From DASXUL01 sp036504855 (GTDB taxonomy: Bacteria; Armatimonadota; DTGP01; JAKQQT01), in NCBI GenBank assembly GCA_036504855.1, contig DASXUL010000122.1, positions 27,202 to 91,201 on the forward strand: DNA of 64,000 nt. Direction: 5' to 3'. A program made the position numbers and the translations under genes. This document shows, piece after piece, positions 50,682-59,142 of this stretch. The notes below the pieces were generated by a model, which ran no database searches, was not told where the DNA came from, and saw nothing but the letters and a program-made list of their open reading frames with translations. Position 1 is the first letter of the stretch. Each line of letters begins with the position of its first letter.

Positions 50682-51330
50682 CGATAGCGAGCGCGCACGG
50701 AAGGTGATCGCTCATTTGCCGGAACAGGTGCGGGATGACCTTGCCGCCGCGCTTGCGGCGGTTGTGCCCGACTATTCGACGTCCATTGCCGAGTCCACGT
50801 TTCACTTCCTGCGCGCGCTGGACCGCCTCGCGGAGGGCATCGGATTCGTTGGGGGCGAGTTGCCGGATCCGACGCCGAAGAAGATGGGAATGGCTGTGAG
50901 TTCCATTCTCATGAGGGCTCGCGAAGTGGGGGCCCATTGGCGCGCTGTCGATCCCGCGGCGGCTGATCTGTGTGCGATATGCCCGCCGGATGCGCGGCTG
51001 GCGCATCCGGTCGATCGCCTTAGCGGGCGGCCAGGCGCGACGCGAGCGACGCATCCGGCGCCGGACTGGGCGATTCCCAAGGGGCTCTGGTTGCGCCAAC
51101 GGTGCGACTCCGTTCTGAGCGGTTGCCAGAATGTTCGTCTGCTGGCCAGCGGGATTACGGCGGCGCGTTCTCCGGAGCAGCGGTTGACGATATTATCTCA
51201 GATCTGCGACGAGTTCCGCCGTGAGGCATGGCCGGCTCTGAATGGGGAGGACGGCCTGCTGAAGGGGCTGCCCCGTTTGCAGGAGGAGATCACGAAGCGC
51301 ATCTATCAGGCGGAGGCGTTCGGTGAGTGA
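50653..51330 (+). CDS. Protein of unknown function between murQ and nth
   Basis: A 225-residue soluble, helix-rich protein that I do not recognise. The N-terminal half has LPEQVRDDLAAALAAVVPDYSTS and a long helix ESTFHFLRALDRLAEGIGF. The C-terminal half has RQRCDSVLSGCQNVRLL and RLTILSQICDEFRREAWP. The middle (about 112-142, CPPDARLAHPVDRLSGRPGA) is Pro/Arg/Ala-rich and is encoded by a REP-like palindromic DNA segment. ATG 50653 overlaps the end of murQ by 29 nt; a later start is possible. Its last 8 nt overlap nth (GTGAGTGA). Tight packing suggests co-translation with murQ and nth, but no function can be inferred. Confidence 0.6.
   Translation: MDLCHTPSADDSERARKVIAHLPEQVRDDLAAALAAVVPDYSTSIAESTFHFLRALDRLAEGIGFVGGELPDPTPKKMGMAVSSILMRAREVGAHWRAVDPAAADLCAICPPDARLAHPVDRLSGRPGATRATHPAPDWAIPKGLWLRQRCDSVLSGCQNVRLLASGITAARSPEQRLTILSQICDEFRREAWPALNGEDGLLKGLPRLQEEITKRIYQAEAFGE
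50986..51068. repeat. REP-like palindromic insertion within a coding sequence
   Basis: A perfect 10-bp palindrome with 5-base loop, CCGGATGCGC (50986-50995), GGCTG, GCGCATCCGG (51001-51010). GCATCCGG recurs at 51051-51058, followed by the palindrome CCGGCGCCGG. It lies in frame inside the unknown gene at 50653 and encodes its low-complexity middle. Confidence 0.55.
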
Positions 51331-51991
51331 AAAGCTCACGGAGAAGGTCCGGCGCGTTGAGGCGAAGCTGGCGGAGCGGTACGGGCGGCCGGAATGGGCG
51401 GGACCGGGTGACCCGCTGGACGAGTTGATGCTCACCATCCTCAGCCAGAACACGTCGGACGTGAACCGCGATAAGGGATTCCGGCAACTGAAGGAGCGGT
51501 TTCCCACATGGAACCAGACGGCGGCGGCGGACGTAGGGGAACTGGAGGCCGCCATAGCCCCGGCCGGCCTCTCCAAGCAGAAGGCCCCGCGCATGCTGGC
51601 TGTCCTTCACGACATTGAACGGCAATTCGGCGAGCTTTCGCTGGGCGAACTGGAGAACTGGCCATCGGATCGGGTGAAGGCCTTTCTGACGTCCTATCCG
51701 GGCGTGGGGCCGAAGACGGCGGCCTGCGTATTGATGTTCGCCATGGGACGGCCCGTGATGCCGGTGGACACCCACGTTTACCGGATCGCTGGACGGCTGG
51801 GGCTGCTGCCGCCGAAGGCATCTTACGAGGAGGCGCACGATTCCCTGGAGCGCATCACGCCGCCGGAACTGGTCTACCCGTTCCACATCGAGATGATCCG
51901 CCATGGTCGCGCCCTTTGTCGGCCGACGAACCCGAAGTGCCCGGACTGCCCGGTGCGCGATGATTGCGACTATTACAATGGACGACGATAG
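51323..51991 (+). CDS. nth: Endonuclease III-type DNA glycosylase/AP lyase
   Basis: A 222-residue HhH-GPD enzyme that removes oxidised pyrimidines. MLTILSQNTSDVNRDK matches the usual LLSAQTTD block. The helix-hairpin-helix YPGVGPKTAACVL carries the catalytic Lys, and MPVDTHVYRIAGRLGL the catalytic Asp. The [4Fe-4S] cluster ligands appear as C-x6-C-x2-C-x5-C in CRPTNPKCPDCPVRDDC. GTG 51323 overlaps the stop of the preceding gene by 8 nt. It overlaps the next start by 14 nt, so it is one of four tightly linked ORFs after murQ. Confidence 0.94.
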   Translation: MSEKLTEKVRRVEAKLAERYGRPEWAGPGDPLDELMLTILSQNTSDVNRDKGFRQLKERFPTWNQTAAADVGELEAAIAPAGLSKQKAPRMLAVLHDIERQFGELSLGELENWPSDRVKAFLTSYPGVGPKTAACVLMFAMGRPVMPVDTHVYRIAGRLGLLPPKASYEEAHDSLERITPPELVYPFHIEMIRHGRALCRPTNPKCPDCPVRDDCDYYNGRR

Positions 51992-52409
51992 CAAGACAGA
52001 GTGGCGTGACGACGGCGTTTGCATCGCCTGCGGGCGCAACAACCCCATTGGCCTCCGCCTGACCTTCGAATGGGAAGGCGACCTCATGGTGTCGACCTAT
52101 GCGCCGCGGCCCGAACACCAGGGCTGGGCGGGTTATGTGCACGGAGGGATGCTGGCGCTCGTGCTGGATGAGGTGATGGCGCATGCCGTGAACCGATCCG
52201 GCTATCTAACCCCCACGGCGGATCTCCAAGTCCGATTTCGACGACCCCATCCGTGCAGCGAGCCGCTGCGGCTCACGGCCACGCGGCCCCAGGGCCGCCG
52301 GCTGCTAGTCTGCAGGGCCGAGGCCCGCGACGAAGAAGGGCGCCTCGTGGCGGAGGCAACGGGGAAGTTCCTGCCGTATGCCCGCGTCCCAGAGGAGAGG
52401 ACAAGATGA
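51978..52409 (+). CDS. PaaI-like hotdog-fold thioesterase
   Basis: A 143-residue hotdog protein of the 4HBT/PaaI group, which usually hydrolyses acyl-CoA thioesters. The N-terminal CIACGRNNPIGLRL matches the C-x2-C-G-x2-N-P-x-GL element of one branch. The catalytic-loop segment GYVHGGMLALVLDEVMAHA contains the HGG and the acidic residue on the hotdog helix. ATG 51978 lies inside the end of nth, and its stop forms ATGA with the next gene. The substrate is unknown. Confidence 0.86.
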   Translation: MDDDSKTEWRDDGVCIACGRNNPIGLRLTFEWEGDLMVSTYAPRPEHQGWAGYVHGGMLALVLDEVMAHAVNRSGYLTPTADLQVRFRRPHPCSEPLRLTATRPQGRRLLVCRAEARDEEGRLVAEATGKFLPYARVPEERTR

Positions 52410-52687
52410 GCGAAAGTGACCGCGGCGTGAGCGAAGTTGTGTACCGGACCCCGGACGAGTGGGAAGCGGGGCTCGTGGAGGGGTGGCTGAGAGGCGCCGG
52501 CATCCCGGTGATGGCCGTGGCCCGTGGCCTCACGGCCTATCGGCTGGGGGCGCCAATGGTACCAAGCTCGCCCGGTGTGGAGATCAGCGTGCCGGCATCC
52601 CGCGCTGAGGATGCGAGGCGCATCCTGGCCGAGATGATGCCGGATGAGAGCGCTCCGGACGAGGCGGCTCTGCCGCCGGATCTGTAG
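52406..52687 (+). CDS. DUF2007-type small protein
   Basis: A 93-residue protein. EVVYRTPDEWEAGLVEGWLRGAGIPV followed by VEISVPASRAEDARRILAEM matches the ferredoxin-like DUF2007 pattern (putative signal-transducing protein): a strand, a helix choosing 'L..aGI', and a late 'V....A..A..iL' helix. It overlaps the thioesterase stop by ATGA, so is co-translated. A perfect 17-bp hairpin ends the unit. Confidence 0.75.
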   Translation: MSESDRGVSEVVYRTPDEWEAGLVEGWLRGAGIPVMAVARGLTAYRLGAPMVPSSPGVEISVPASRAEDARRILAEMMPDESAPDEAALPPDL

Positions 52688-52703
52688 GGCGATGGTGTTG
52701 TAC

Positions 52704-52741
52704 GCGAAGATGCCCGGCCGTGTGCGGCCGGGCATCTTCGC
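52704..52741. terminator. Perfect hairpin between convergent genes
   Basis: A 17-bp perfect stem, GCGAAGATGCCCGGCCG (52704-52720) with CGGCCGGGCATCTTCGC (52725-52741), loop TGTG. It lies between the DUF2007 gene and the converging penicillin-binding protein gene, so is probably a bidirectional terminator. No T-run is present. Confidence 0.75.
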
Positions 52742-52764
52742 ATGAGGCGTCTTGCGTTCCGCTG

Positions 52765-55092
52765 CTACCCCGGATTATTGGGGCCGTGGACCGTGCATGT
52801 TGCCGTCGGGCTCGTGGGGGTAACGCGGCGGGTAACTGTACGCGGGCAGTACGCGTTCGCCCGCAGACCGGTGTCCGCGCAGAACACAGCCGTCGTCTCG
52901 GCGCTCGCGCCGGATGCCGGCGGATTGCTTGGCTCGGCAGTCTCAGCGGGCGGCGAATTCGCTGAGGCAGGGCTGGCCGCGCCTTCGGTAGTTTGCACCG
53001 GCGTTGGCTTCTGGCGCACCGCCTCGGGGTTGAGAGGCGTGCCGGTGTGGATGTCGCAAGCGCGGGTGGGCGCTTCTCCAGGCTTGAAGTGCACCGTATG
53101 CCAGTGAGGGCAGTGGTTCGTAGCGATGAGCCCACTGTCCGGGCAGATCTTCAGGACCACCTCGCCCTGCGCATCGGTCGGAACCGGGACGTCCGGGCCG
53201 TCCGGCCTGACGGACGGCGGGCTCGTGACGTCCAGCCGGTTTCGGGGGTTCACTTCCAGCGCACGTTTCATGAAGCGCACCCAGATGGGAGCGCAGGCGT
53301 GGCCGCCCGAAGCGCCAGGCATCGGTTCGTTACGGTCTGTTCCCATCCAGACGGCTGTAGAGAGCGCCGGAGTGAATCCCACGAACCATGCGTCGCGCAG
53401 GTCCTGTGTGGTGCCGGTCTTTCCGAACGAGTCTGGGATCGCGCCGGCCACGCGGCCGGTTCCCTCGGTGACCACCGCTCGGAGCATATCGTTCATCGAG
53501 TTGGCGACCGCGGGGTCAACCACCTGGATCGCCTGGGGCGTGGATTCCTCCAAGACGTTGCCGTCGCGATCCTTCACCTGCAGAATGGGATTCGCCGGCA
53601 CGTATTTGCCCTTCGCGGCGAACGCTCCATACGCGGAAGCCAGTTCCATCGTGCTTGCTCCGCCGGCGCCGATGGCGGTGGCCAGATACGGCTGAAGGTC
53701 GCCGCGCAGACCCAACTTCCGGGCCAGCTCAATCGACTTGCGGATGCCGACGGCTTCGGCAACCTTGATGGCAACCATGTTGACCGAGAGGGCAACGGCC
53801 CGCCTCAGCGTTATGGGGCCGCGCCATCTGTGATCGTAGTTCTTCGGTGACCACCAGCGTCCGTTTCCGCGTTTCCAGGATTTCGGGCTGTCGTTGACTG
53901 TGCGGTATTGGCTCCAGCCTTCGTTGAGGGCCGAAGTATACACAAAGAGCTTGTACGTGGAGCCGGGCTGACGCGTGTTGTTGATGGCGCGGTTGAACTG
54001 CGACTTCCGCCAGTCTAGCCCGCCGACCATGGCGCGCACGTATCCGTTATGAGGGTCCACGCAAGTGAGGGCGCACTGCGCGTGGGGTGAAGCGAGATGG
54101 TAGCGAATCGCATCCGCCACGCCCTCCCGTACCGCTGTCTCGGCTGCCTGCTGCATCGCGTAGTTGAGAGTTGTGCGCACAACGAGACCGCCGCGGTATA
54201 CGGTATCAACCCCGTAACGCTCCTCGAGGAGGCGCATCGTGTAATCCACGAAGTACGGCGCCTTCCATTCGTTGGTGGCATTCAGACGCCTGGGCGCGAG
54301 ATGGATGGGCTCGTTCTGGGCTGCGTCGGATTGCTGAGCGGTGATGTAGCCGAGCTCGGCCATGCGGGCCAGCACGACGTCACGACGTCTCTGTGCCGCG
54401 TCCTTGTTCTTGAAGGGGTTGTACTCGGTGGGGCGCTGCGGCAGCCCGGCGATCATGGCGGATTCCGCCAAGGTGAGCCGGGAAGCTGGCTTACCGAAGT
54501 ACTCCATGGCCGCCGCCTGCACCCCGTAAGCCTTGGCCCCGTAGTACACTTCGTTCAGATAGCCCTCGAGAATCTCCTTCTTCGAGTACTTCTTCTCCAG
54601 CCGGATGGCCACCACGGCTTCCTGTAGCTTCCGACCAAAGGTCTTCTGTTTGCCGAGGTCGTACGCGTTGCGGGCGAGCTGCTGGGTGATCGTGGATCCG
54701 CCCTGGCCGAGGCGTCCCCCGCGCACGTTGGAGACCACGGCGCGTCCGATGCCGCGCAGGTCGAGACCAGCGTGGGTGTAGAAGCGATCATCCTCAATCG
54801 CTACGGTGGCATCCTGTAGCCCCTGAGGTATATCCTTGAGGTGGACGTAATCGCGGTTTTCGCGGTAGATGCGAGCAAGCAAGACGCCGTCGTCGGAGTA
54901 GATCCGCGTGGCGGCCGACGAAAGGCCCAGTTCCTCGATCGTTGGAAGGCGCCGGGTAACCTGGTAGAGAGCCACGGCTCCCACGCTAGCCACGACGAGC
55001 AAAGAGAGCAGGCAGCCCATCTGAAAGACGTATTTGACGTATCGGAACCGCGATGGTCGACGCCGGCGACCCCGTTGCGTTTGTTGTCTCAT
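52765..55092 (-). CDS. Class A penicillin-binding protein (PBP1A-type)
   Basis: A 775-residue bifunctional peptidoglycan synthase. One N-terminal TM (MGCLLSLLVVASVGAVALY) is preceded by a basic segment. The GT51 glycosyltransferase domain has AIEDDRFYTHAGLD, GQGGSTITQQLARN and LEGYLNEVYYG. The transpeptidase domain has GSTYKLF (active-site Ser), SVN, and KTGTT. After the transpeptidase come two copies of a Cys-rich motif, ICPDSGLIATNHCP...CDIHTG and FCADTGLRANAYCP...CTVHG, separated by a Pro/Ala/Ser linker. The ATG start is at 55092 with an AGAGTGG ribosome site. It points away from the polysaccharide cluster. Confidence 0.95.
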   Translation of the reverse strand: MRQQTQRGRRRRPSRFRYVKYVFQMGCLLSLLVVASVGAVALYQVTRRLPTIEELGLSSAATRIYSDDGVLLARIYRENRDYVHLKDIPQGLQDATVAIEDDRFYTHAGLDLRGIGRAVVSNVRGGRLGQGGSTITQQLARNAYDLGKQKTFGRKLQEAVVAIRLEKKYSKKEILEGYLNEVYYGAKAYGVQAAAMEYFGKPASRLTLAESAMIAGLPQRPTEYNPFKNKDAAQRRRDVVLARMAELGYITAQQSDAAQNEPIHLAPRRLNATNEWKAPYFVDYTMRLLEERYGVDTVYRGGLVVRTTLNYAMQQAAETAVREGVADAIRYHLASPHAQCALTCVDPHNGYVRAMVGGLDWRKSQFNRAINNTRQPGSTYKLFVYTSALNEGWSQYRTVNDSPKSWKRGNGRWWSPKNYDHRWRGPITLRRAVALSVNMVAIKVAEAVGIRKSIELARKLGLRGDLQPYLATAIGAGGASTMELASAYGAFAAKGKYVPANPILQVKDRDGNVLEESTPQAIQVVDPAVANSMNDMLRAVVTEGTGRVAGAIPDSFGKTGTTQDLRDAWFVGFTPALSTAVWMGTDRNEPMPGASGGHACAPIWVRFMKRALEVNPRNRLDVTSPPSVRPDGPDVPVPTDAQGEVVLKICPDSGLIATNHCPHWHTVHFKPGEAPTRACDIHTGTPLNPEAVRQKPTPVQTTEGAASPASANSPPAETAEPSNPPASGASAETTAVFCADTGLRANAYCPRTVTRRVTPTSPTATCTVHGPNNPG

Positions 55093-55451
55093 TCCACTCT
55101 GGATGTTAGGTCATCTGTAGGGCGGGCGTAAAGACGGCCATCCGGGCGAAAGCCGCGCCGCCACCCATCCAAACGTCCCAGAGGCGGACCTGTCACGCGG
55201 GAGCCAGGGCGCCGCTATAATGAGTGCTGATAGCCGCGCGGGGCGTATGCGATCAGGGCCTCTTCGGGCAGCGCCCGTATCTGCCGTCTGCGCCACGCGC
55301 TGGACGCAAACGGGAGGCTGAACTCCTGCTCCGCGGTTGCGACGGCCGGCGGTCACGGGATTCGGGGTCGATCCAGCCGGGCGCGTGTCCCCGTGTGTTC
55401 CATTTGCGCCCATTCCATCTTTCATCTGCTAGCTTGGGGTTGAGCCGCCTG
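55093..55451. other. Divergent intergenic region with a TATAAT box
   Basis: This 359-nt gap separates the penicillin-binding protein gene from the GT2 gene. A perfect TATAAT at 55216-55221 on the plus strand could start a transcript near 55228, giving a leader of about 225 nt before the ATG at 55452. No good -35 box accompanies it. The leader has short hairpins (GGGC-CTCTTCG-GGCAGCGCCC region near 55256) but matches no RNA family I recognise. Confidence 0.45.
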
Positions 55452-56420
55452 ATGCCAACTATCTCCGTCATCATTGTCAATTTCAACGCGTGCAATGTGC
55501 TGCGCGACTGCCTCGCATCGCTGCCGGAGTCCGCTCCCGGTTACGCGCTGGAGACTCTGGTTGTGGACAACGCGAGCCACGACGGAAGCGTCCAAATGGT
55601 TTGCCGCGAGTTTCCGTGGGCCACGGTGATTGCCAACGATCGGAACCTGGGCTTCGCTACCGCGAACAATCAGGCGATGGCCGTCGCGACGGGCGATTTC
55701 ATCCTGCTGCTGAACTGCGACACCATTGTGCACGGCGACGCGCTTGGCCGCATGGCGGGGTTCCTGGCAGCCCACCCGGAGGCGGGCGCTGTGTCCAGCG
55801 TCCTCCTGAATGGGGATGGAAGCTATCAACAGGCTGCCTACCGTTTCAACACCCTCTGGAGCGAGTTCTGCGAGCATACGCGCTTGTGGAAGCTGCCGGA
55901 TCGCGCGCGCGTGATAATGAGGCTCAGTTACCCCAGGCCGCATGAGGCAACCCTGGTCGATTGGGTGACGGGCGCCGTCCTAATGATCACCCGCGCGGTC
56001 TACGATCGCGTTGGCGGACTGGACGAAGATTTCTTCATGTACGCCGAGGATGCGGATTGGTGCGCCCGCATCGGCGCCGCGGGTTGGAAAACGTACCTGC
56101 TGCCAGAGGCGCGGATCACCCATCTGGGCGGCCAGAGCAGCGGGACCATGCGGCGCGAGCTGAGAATGGCGATGTATGACAGCAAGTACCGGTTTCTGGC
56201 GAAGAACGGATATGCGCGGCCCTTGTGGCTGGTGCGCGCGATGGCTGTGGCCGGCCTTGCCGCGCAGTGGGGCGCGGCTCGCGCGGTGAGCCTCTGCCCG
56301 CCGTTACGGGAGCGGGCCAGCCGAGCCGCCGGCGTTGCGGCCTACTGCTTCCGAGCCCATCTCTTCGGCCGCCCCGCGGAGTATCGCGAGCTCGTGGCGC
56401 GCCGCACTGGCAAGGCTTGA
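55452..56420 (+). CDS. Family 2 glycosyltransferase (rhamnosyltransferase-like)
   Basis: A 322-residue GT-A enzyme. The N-terminal ISVIIVNFNACNVLRDCLASL, VVDNASHDGS and NLGFATANNQ, and the metal-binding LLLNCDTI (N-x-D form), are typical of the WbbL-like branch. GGLDEDFFMYAEDADWCARIGAAG holds the catalytic acidic residues. A C-terminal hydrophobic stretch around residue 260 may touch the membrane. The start is ATG 55452, right before the first strand. It opens the polysaccharide cluster and ends 25 nt before the polymerase gene. The transferred sugar is unknown. Confidence 0.88.
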   Translation: MPTISVIIVNFNACNVLRDCLASLPESAPGYALETLVVDNASHDGSVQMVCREFPWATVIANDRNLGFATANNQAMAVATGDFILLLNCDTIVHGDALGRMAGFLAAHPEAGAVSSVLLNGDGSYQQAAYRFNTLWSEFCEHTRLWKLPDRARVIMRLSYPRPHEATLVDWVTGAVLMITRAVYDRVGGLDEDFFMYAEDADWCARIGAAGWKTYLLPEARITHLGGQSSGTMRRELRMAMYDSKYRFLAKNGYARPLWLVRAMAVAGLAAQWGAARAVSLCPPLRERASRAAGVAAYCFRAHLFGRPAEYRELVARRTGKA

Positions 56421-56445
56421 TTCACCCCCCCATCGAACAGGCATT

Positions 56446-57879
56446 ATGGACATTCCGTTCCTGAGATCCCCCAAGGATCAACCCAAGTCGGCTCCTGACG
56501 CGACATCGGCGCTGATCATTGCGCTGCACGCCGCCGCGCTGCTGCTGTACTTCGTCAAGCCGCTGTATGGCGCCGCGCTGATGGCGGTGGCTGTCGCCGT
56601 GGCGATGTCGCTCGCTCGCCCGCTCGTAATCGCCGCGTTCTGTATGGCGTTCCTGTGGGTGAACGCCGTGATGGGGGATTTCATGCCGACTACCCAGTTC
56701 ACGGCATGGAAGGATGTCCTGCTCCTGCTCGTGCTCGGCGGCTGGCTGATGCGATGCATTGCCCTCCGACGGCCGCTGGTGATACGGCATCGCATCGCGA
56801 TCCCGTTGACGCTGATCGTGCTCTACTTCTTCGCGATGTGCGTGTTGACCCCGGATTACCGGCAGGCGATCCTCGGCCTCAAGAACACCGTGTTCTACAT
56901 GGCGTGGTTTTACGTGCTGCCCGACATGGTCCGGTCGAAAGACGATGTGCGCACCTTGCTAGCTGCCATCCTGTTCGGCGCCTTCTGTCTCGGCGTGTAC
57001 GATGTCTGGCGGTCTACTATGCCGATCGGTTACTTCCCGCCAGGGCGTGATGGCCGTACGCTCCCCGGCGCCTTGATGCTGCACTTCTCTGGAACGTCGA
57101 TCTTCCTGGCGCCCGGCGTGATCCTGGCGATTGCCACCGCGCCAAGCTATCGATCGTGGCATCGGGTGCTGGTTTATGTGGTTGTGATGATTGCTTTGGC
57201 CGGCATCATCGCGGCTCTGGCCCGCGGAGTTTGGGCATGTACTTCCATCGCGTTCGCCGGCATGATGATCTGGAGCCGGCGAACGCAGCTAGTACAGGCT
57301 GCCGTTCTAGCGCTGATCGCCGCCTCCGTTGTTCAAGCGGTGTTCCCTCTGAATGTTGCCGAGCGGGCGGCCTCCGCCTTCGATACTGAGGACGTCAGCC
57401 GGAACGACCGCGAACTCGAGTTCAGCACCGTCACCCTCCCATTTGTGCTGTCCCACCCCTTTGGGGCAGGGACGGGGAGCATGTCGGCGGTGGGCTCGAT
57501 TCAAGTGTGGGGCGGCGGCAGCCCCGCCGACATGCTTCTGGGGAGGGGGCGCATCCACAACGGGTTTCTCCTGGTTGCCATCGAGCTAGGCTGGCTCGGG
57601 TTGGGGATCTACCTGTGGTTCCTTGGAACTGTGCTCTATACATCCATGGAGCTGTACCGGAACTCACGCGATCCCTACATACGGGACCTTGCCCTCGGCC
57701 TGTTCGGGGTGATGATATTCTTCGTCATATACAATTTCAGCGGCCCGATGCTTACGACTCCGCTCTTCAGCTACAACATCTGGGCATTGGTGGGCCTTCT
57801 GGTCATCCTTCCGAGCCTTGACGACGCTCCAGCGCTGGAGGCCGCGCCAGTGGCCATAGCGGCTGGAGCGAAGGCGTGA
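56446..57879 (+). CDS. O-antigen polymerase/ligase family membrane protein
   Basis: A 477-residue polytopic protein with about eleven or twelve hydrophobic segments and a large periplasmic loop before the last ones (EFSTVTLPFVLSHPFGAGTG to GRGRIHNGFLLVAIELG). The 'H-P-x-G-x-G...HN' spacing in this loop is characteristic of the Wzy_C/O-antigen ligase superfamily. These proteins polymerise repeat units or transfer polysaccharide to an acceptor in the periplasm. ATG 56446 starts 25 nt after the GT2 gene. No Wzx-type flippase is in the window. Confidence 0.82.
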   Translation: MDIPFLRSPKDQPKSAPDATSALIIALHAAALLLYFVKPLYGAALMAVAVAVAMSLARPLVIAAFCMAFLWVNAVMGDFMPTTQFTAWKDVLLLLVLGGWLMRCIALRRPLVIRHRIAIPLTLIVLYFFAMCVLTPDYRQAILGLKNTVFYMAWFYVLPDMVRSKDDVRTLLAAILFGAFCLGVYDVWRSTMPIGYFPPGRDGRTLPGALMLHFSGTSIFLAPGVILAIATAPSYRSWHRVLVYVVVMIALAGIIAALARGVWACTSIAFAGMMIWSRRTQLVQAAVLALIAASVVQAVFPLNVAERAASAFDTEDVSRNDRELEFSTVTLPFVLSHPFGAGTGSMSAVGSIQVWGGGSPADMLLGRGRIHNGFLLVAIELGWLGLGIYLWFLGTVLYTSMELYRNSRDPYIRDLALGLFGVMIFFVIYNFSGPMLTTPLFSYNIWALVGLLVILPSLDDAPALEAAPVAIAAGAKA

Positions 57880-57963
57880 CCGGCCAATTCTCGGGCAATC
57901 CGAGCGGAACGGCGCCGCAACGGCTCGTCGGGATGCCGCGCAATGGGAAGGCGTGACGACTCT

Positions 57964-59142
57964 ATGGCCCTTCGTGAGGACGACTCCGATCAGCCCCTCC
58001 GCATGCGCGCAACGACGCCTTCGCGCCTGAATTCCGGCACGCCGGTCCAGAGGTCCGTAACGCTGTTCGGAGGCGTGCAGGGAGCGCCGACGCCCAGTAT
58101 GGATCGATATGCCCGATCGATCTGGGCTGAGTTGCCCGATCTCGGTTGGGACCCTCAACTGGTGTTCGGCCGATCGTTGCCGACATTTGGTCCCCGTTCA
58201 TTACGGTTGGCTTCAGCGGAGTTCTCGCGGCACGCGCTGTACCCCGTGATCGCTCGTCGGCGGCGATCGGACGTTTTCCATGTGACCGACCACAGCTTCG
58301 GGCACCTTGTGCTCGCTCTTCCCGCGGAGCGCACCGTTGTTACGTGCCACGACCTGATGCCCTGGTTGGTTCCAGAGATCTTCAGCCGTCGCATCGGGCG
58401 CGCCATTGGCCTGCCCTTGTGGGAGCGGAGCGTTCGGGCGATGAAGCTGGCGGGACATGTGGTGTGCGTCTCCGAATGCACCCGTCGCGACGTTTTGGAG
58501 CGGATTGGGCTTTCGCCCGAGCGGACGTCGGTGATCCCAAACGGGGTATCGTCTACGTTTCACGCGCTTCCTTCAGACGACAGGACAGCAGTACGGCACA
58601 GGCTGGGATTTCCCGACGACGCCTGCGTGGTGCTGCACGTGGGGCACTGCCAGCCATACAAGAACGCGGTACAGGTTGTGCGGGTTGTGGCGCGGCTTGG
58701 CCAGATGGGGATCCGCGCGGTTCTGCTGAAGGTCGGCGGGGTTACCGATGAATTCCTCGCTGCCGCCGCCGACACGCGCGTCGAGCTCCACCGCCTGACC
58801 GGCATCAGCGACGATGCGCTGAATGAGGCATACAACGCCGCGGATGCGATGGTGTTCCCATCGACGTACGAAGGGTTTGGGCTTCCGCCGCTCGAGGCGA
58901 TGCGAGCGGGGCTGCCGGTCGTTGTGAGCGACACCCCTGCCCTGGTCGAGGTCACCAGAGGGTTCGCCCCCGCCTTCCCCCGGGACGATGTAGATGGAAT
59001 GGCCCAAGCTGTGCGCGGCATATGGGAGGCGCGCGACTGCCGGGACGCCAACACTGACGCCGCGCGCCGGATGGCGGAAGGCTACACCTGGCGAGCCGCC
59101 GCCGAACAACTGGCCGCCATCTACGAACGGTTGGCCGGATGA
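57964..59142 (+). CDS. Family 4 glycosyltransferase
   Basis: A GT-B retaining glycosyltransferase of about 390 residues. The donor-binding half shows VLHVGHCQPYKN, a segment equivalent to the usual VGRLxxxKN, and VFPSTYEGFGLPPLEAMRAGLPVV with the E-x7-E signature. The N-terminal half has VTCHDLMPW and CVSECTRRDV. The start is uncertain: ATG 57964 has GGGAAGG 11 nt upstream; ATG 57943 is an in-frame alternative. The first ~25 residues are polar and unlike the family. It overlaps the next gene by ATGA. The sugar and acceptor are unknown. Confidence 0.86.
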   Translation: MALREDDSDQPLRMRATTPSRLNSGTPVQRSVTLFGGVQGAPTPSMDRYARSIWAELPDLGWDPQLVFGRSLPTFGPRSLRLASAEFSRHALYPVIARRRRSDVFHVTDHSFGHLVLALPAERTVVTCHDLMPWLVPEIFSRRIGRAIGLPLWERSVRAMKLAGHVVCVSECTRRDVLERIGLSPERTSVIPNGVSSTFHALPSDDRTAVRHRLGFPDDACVVLHVGHCQPYKNAVQVVRVVARLGQMGIRAVLLKVGGVTDEFLAAAADTRVELHRLTGISDDALNEAYNAADAMVFPSTYEGFGLPPLEAMRAGLPVVVSDTPALVEVTRGFAPAFPRDDVDGMAQAVRGIWEARDCRDANTDAARRMAEGYTWRAAAEQLAAIYERLAG

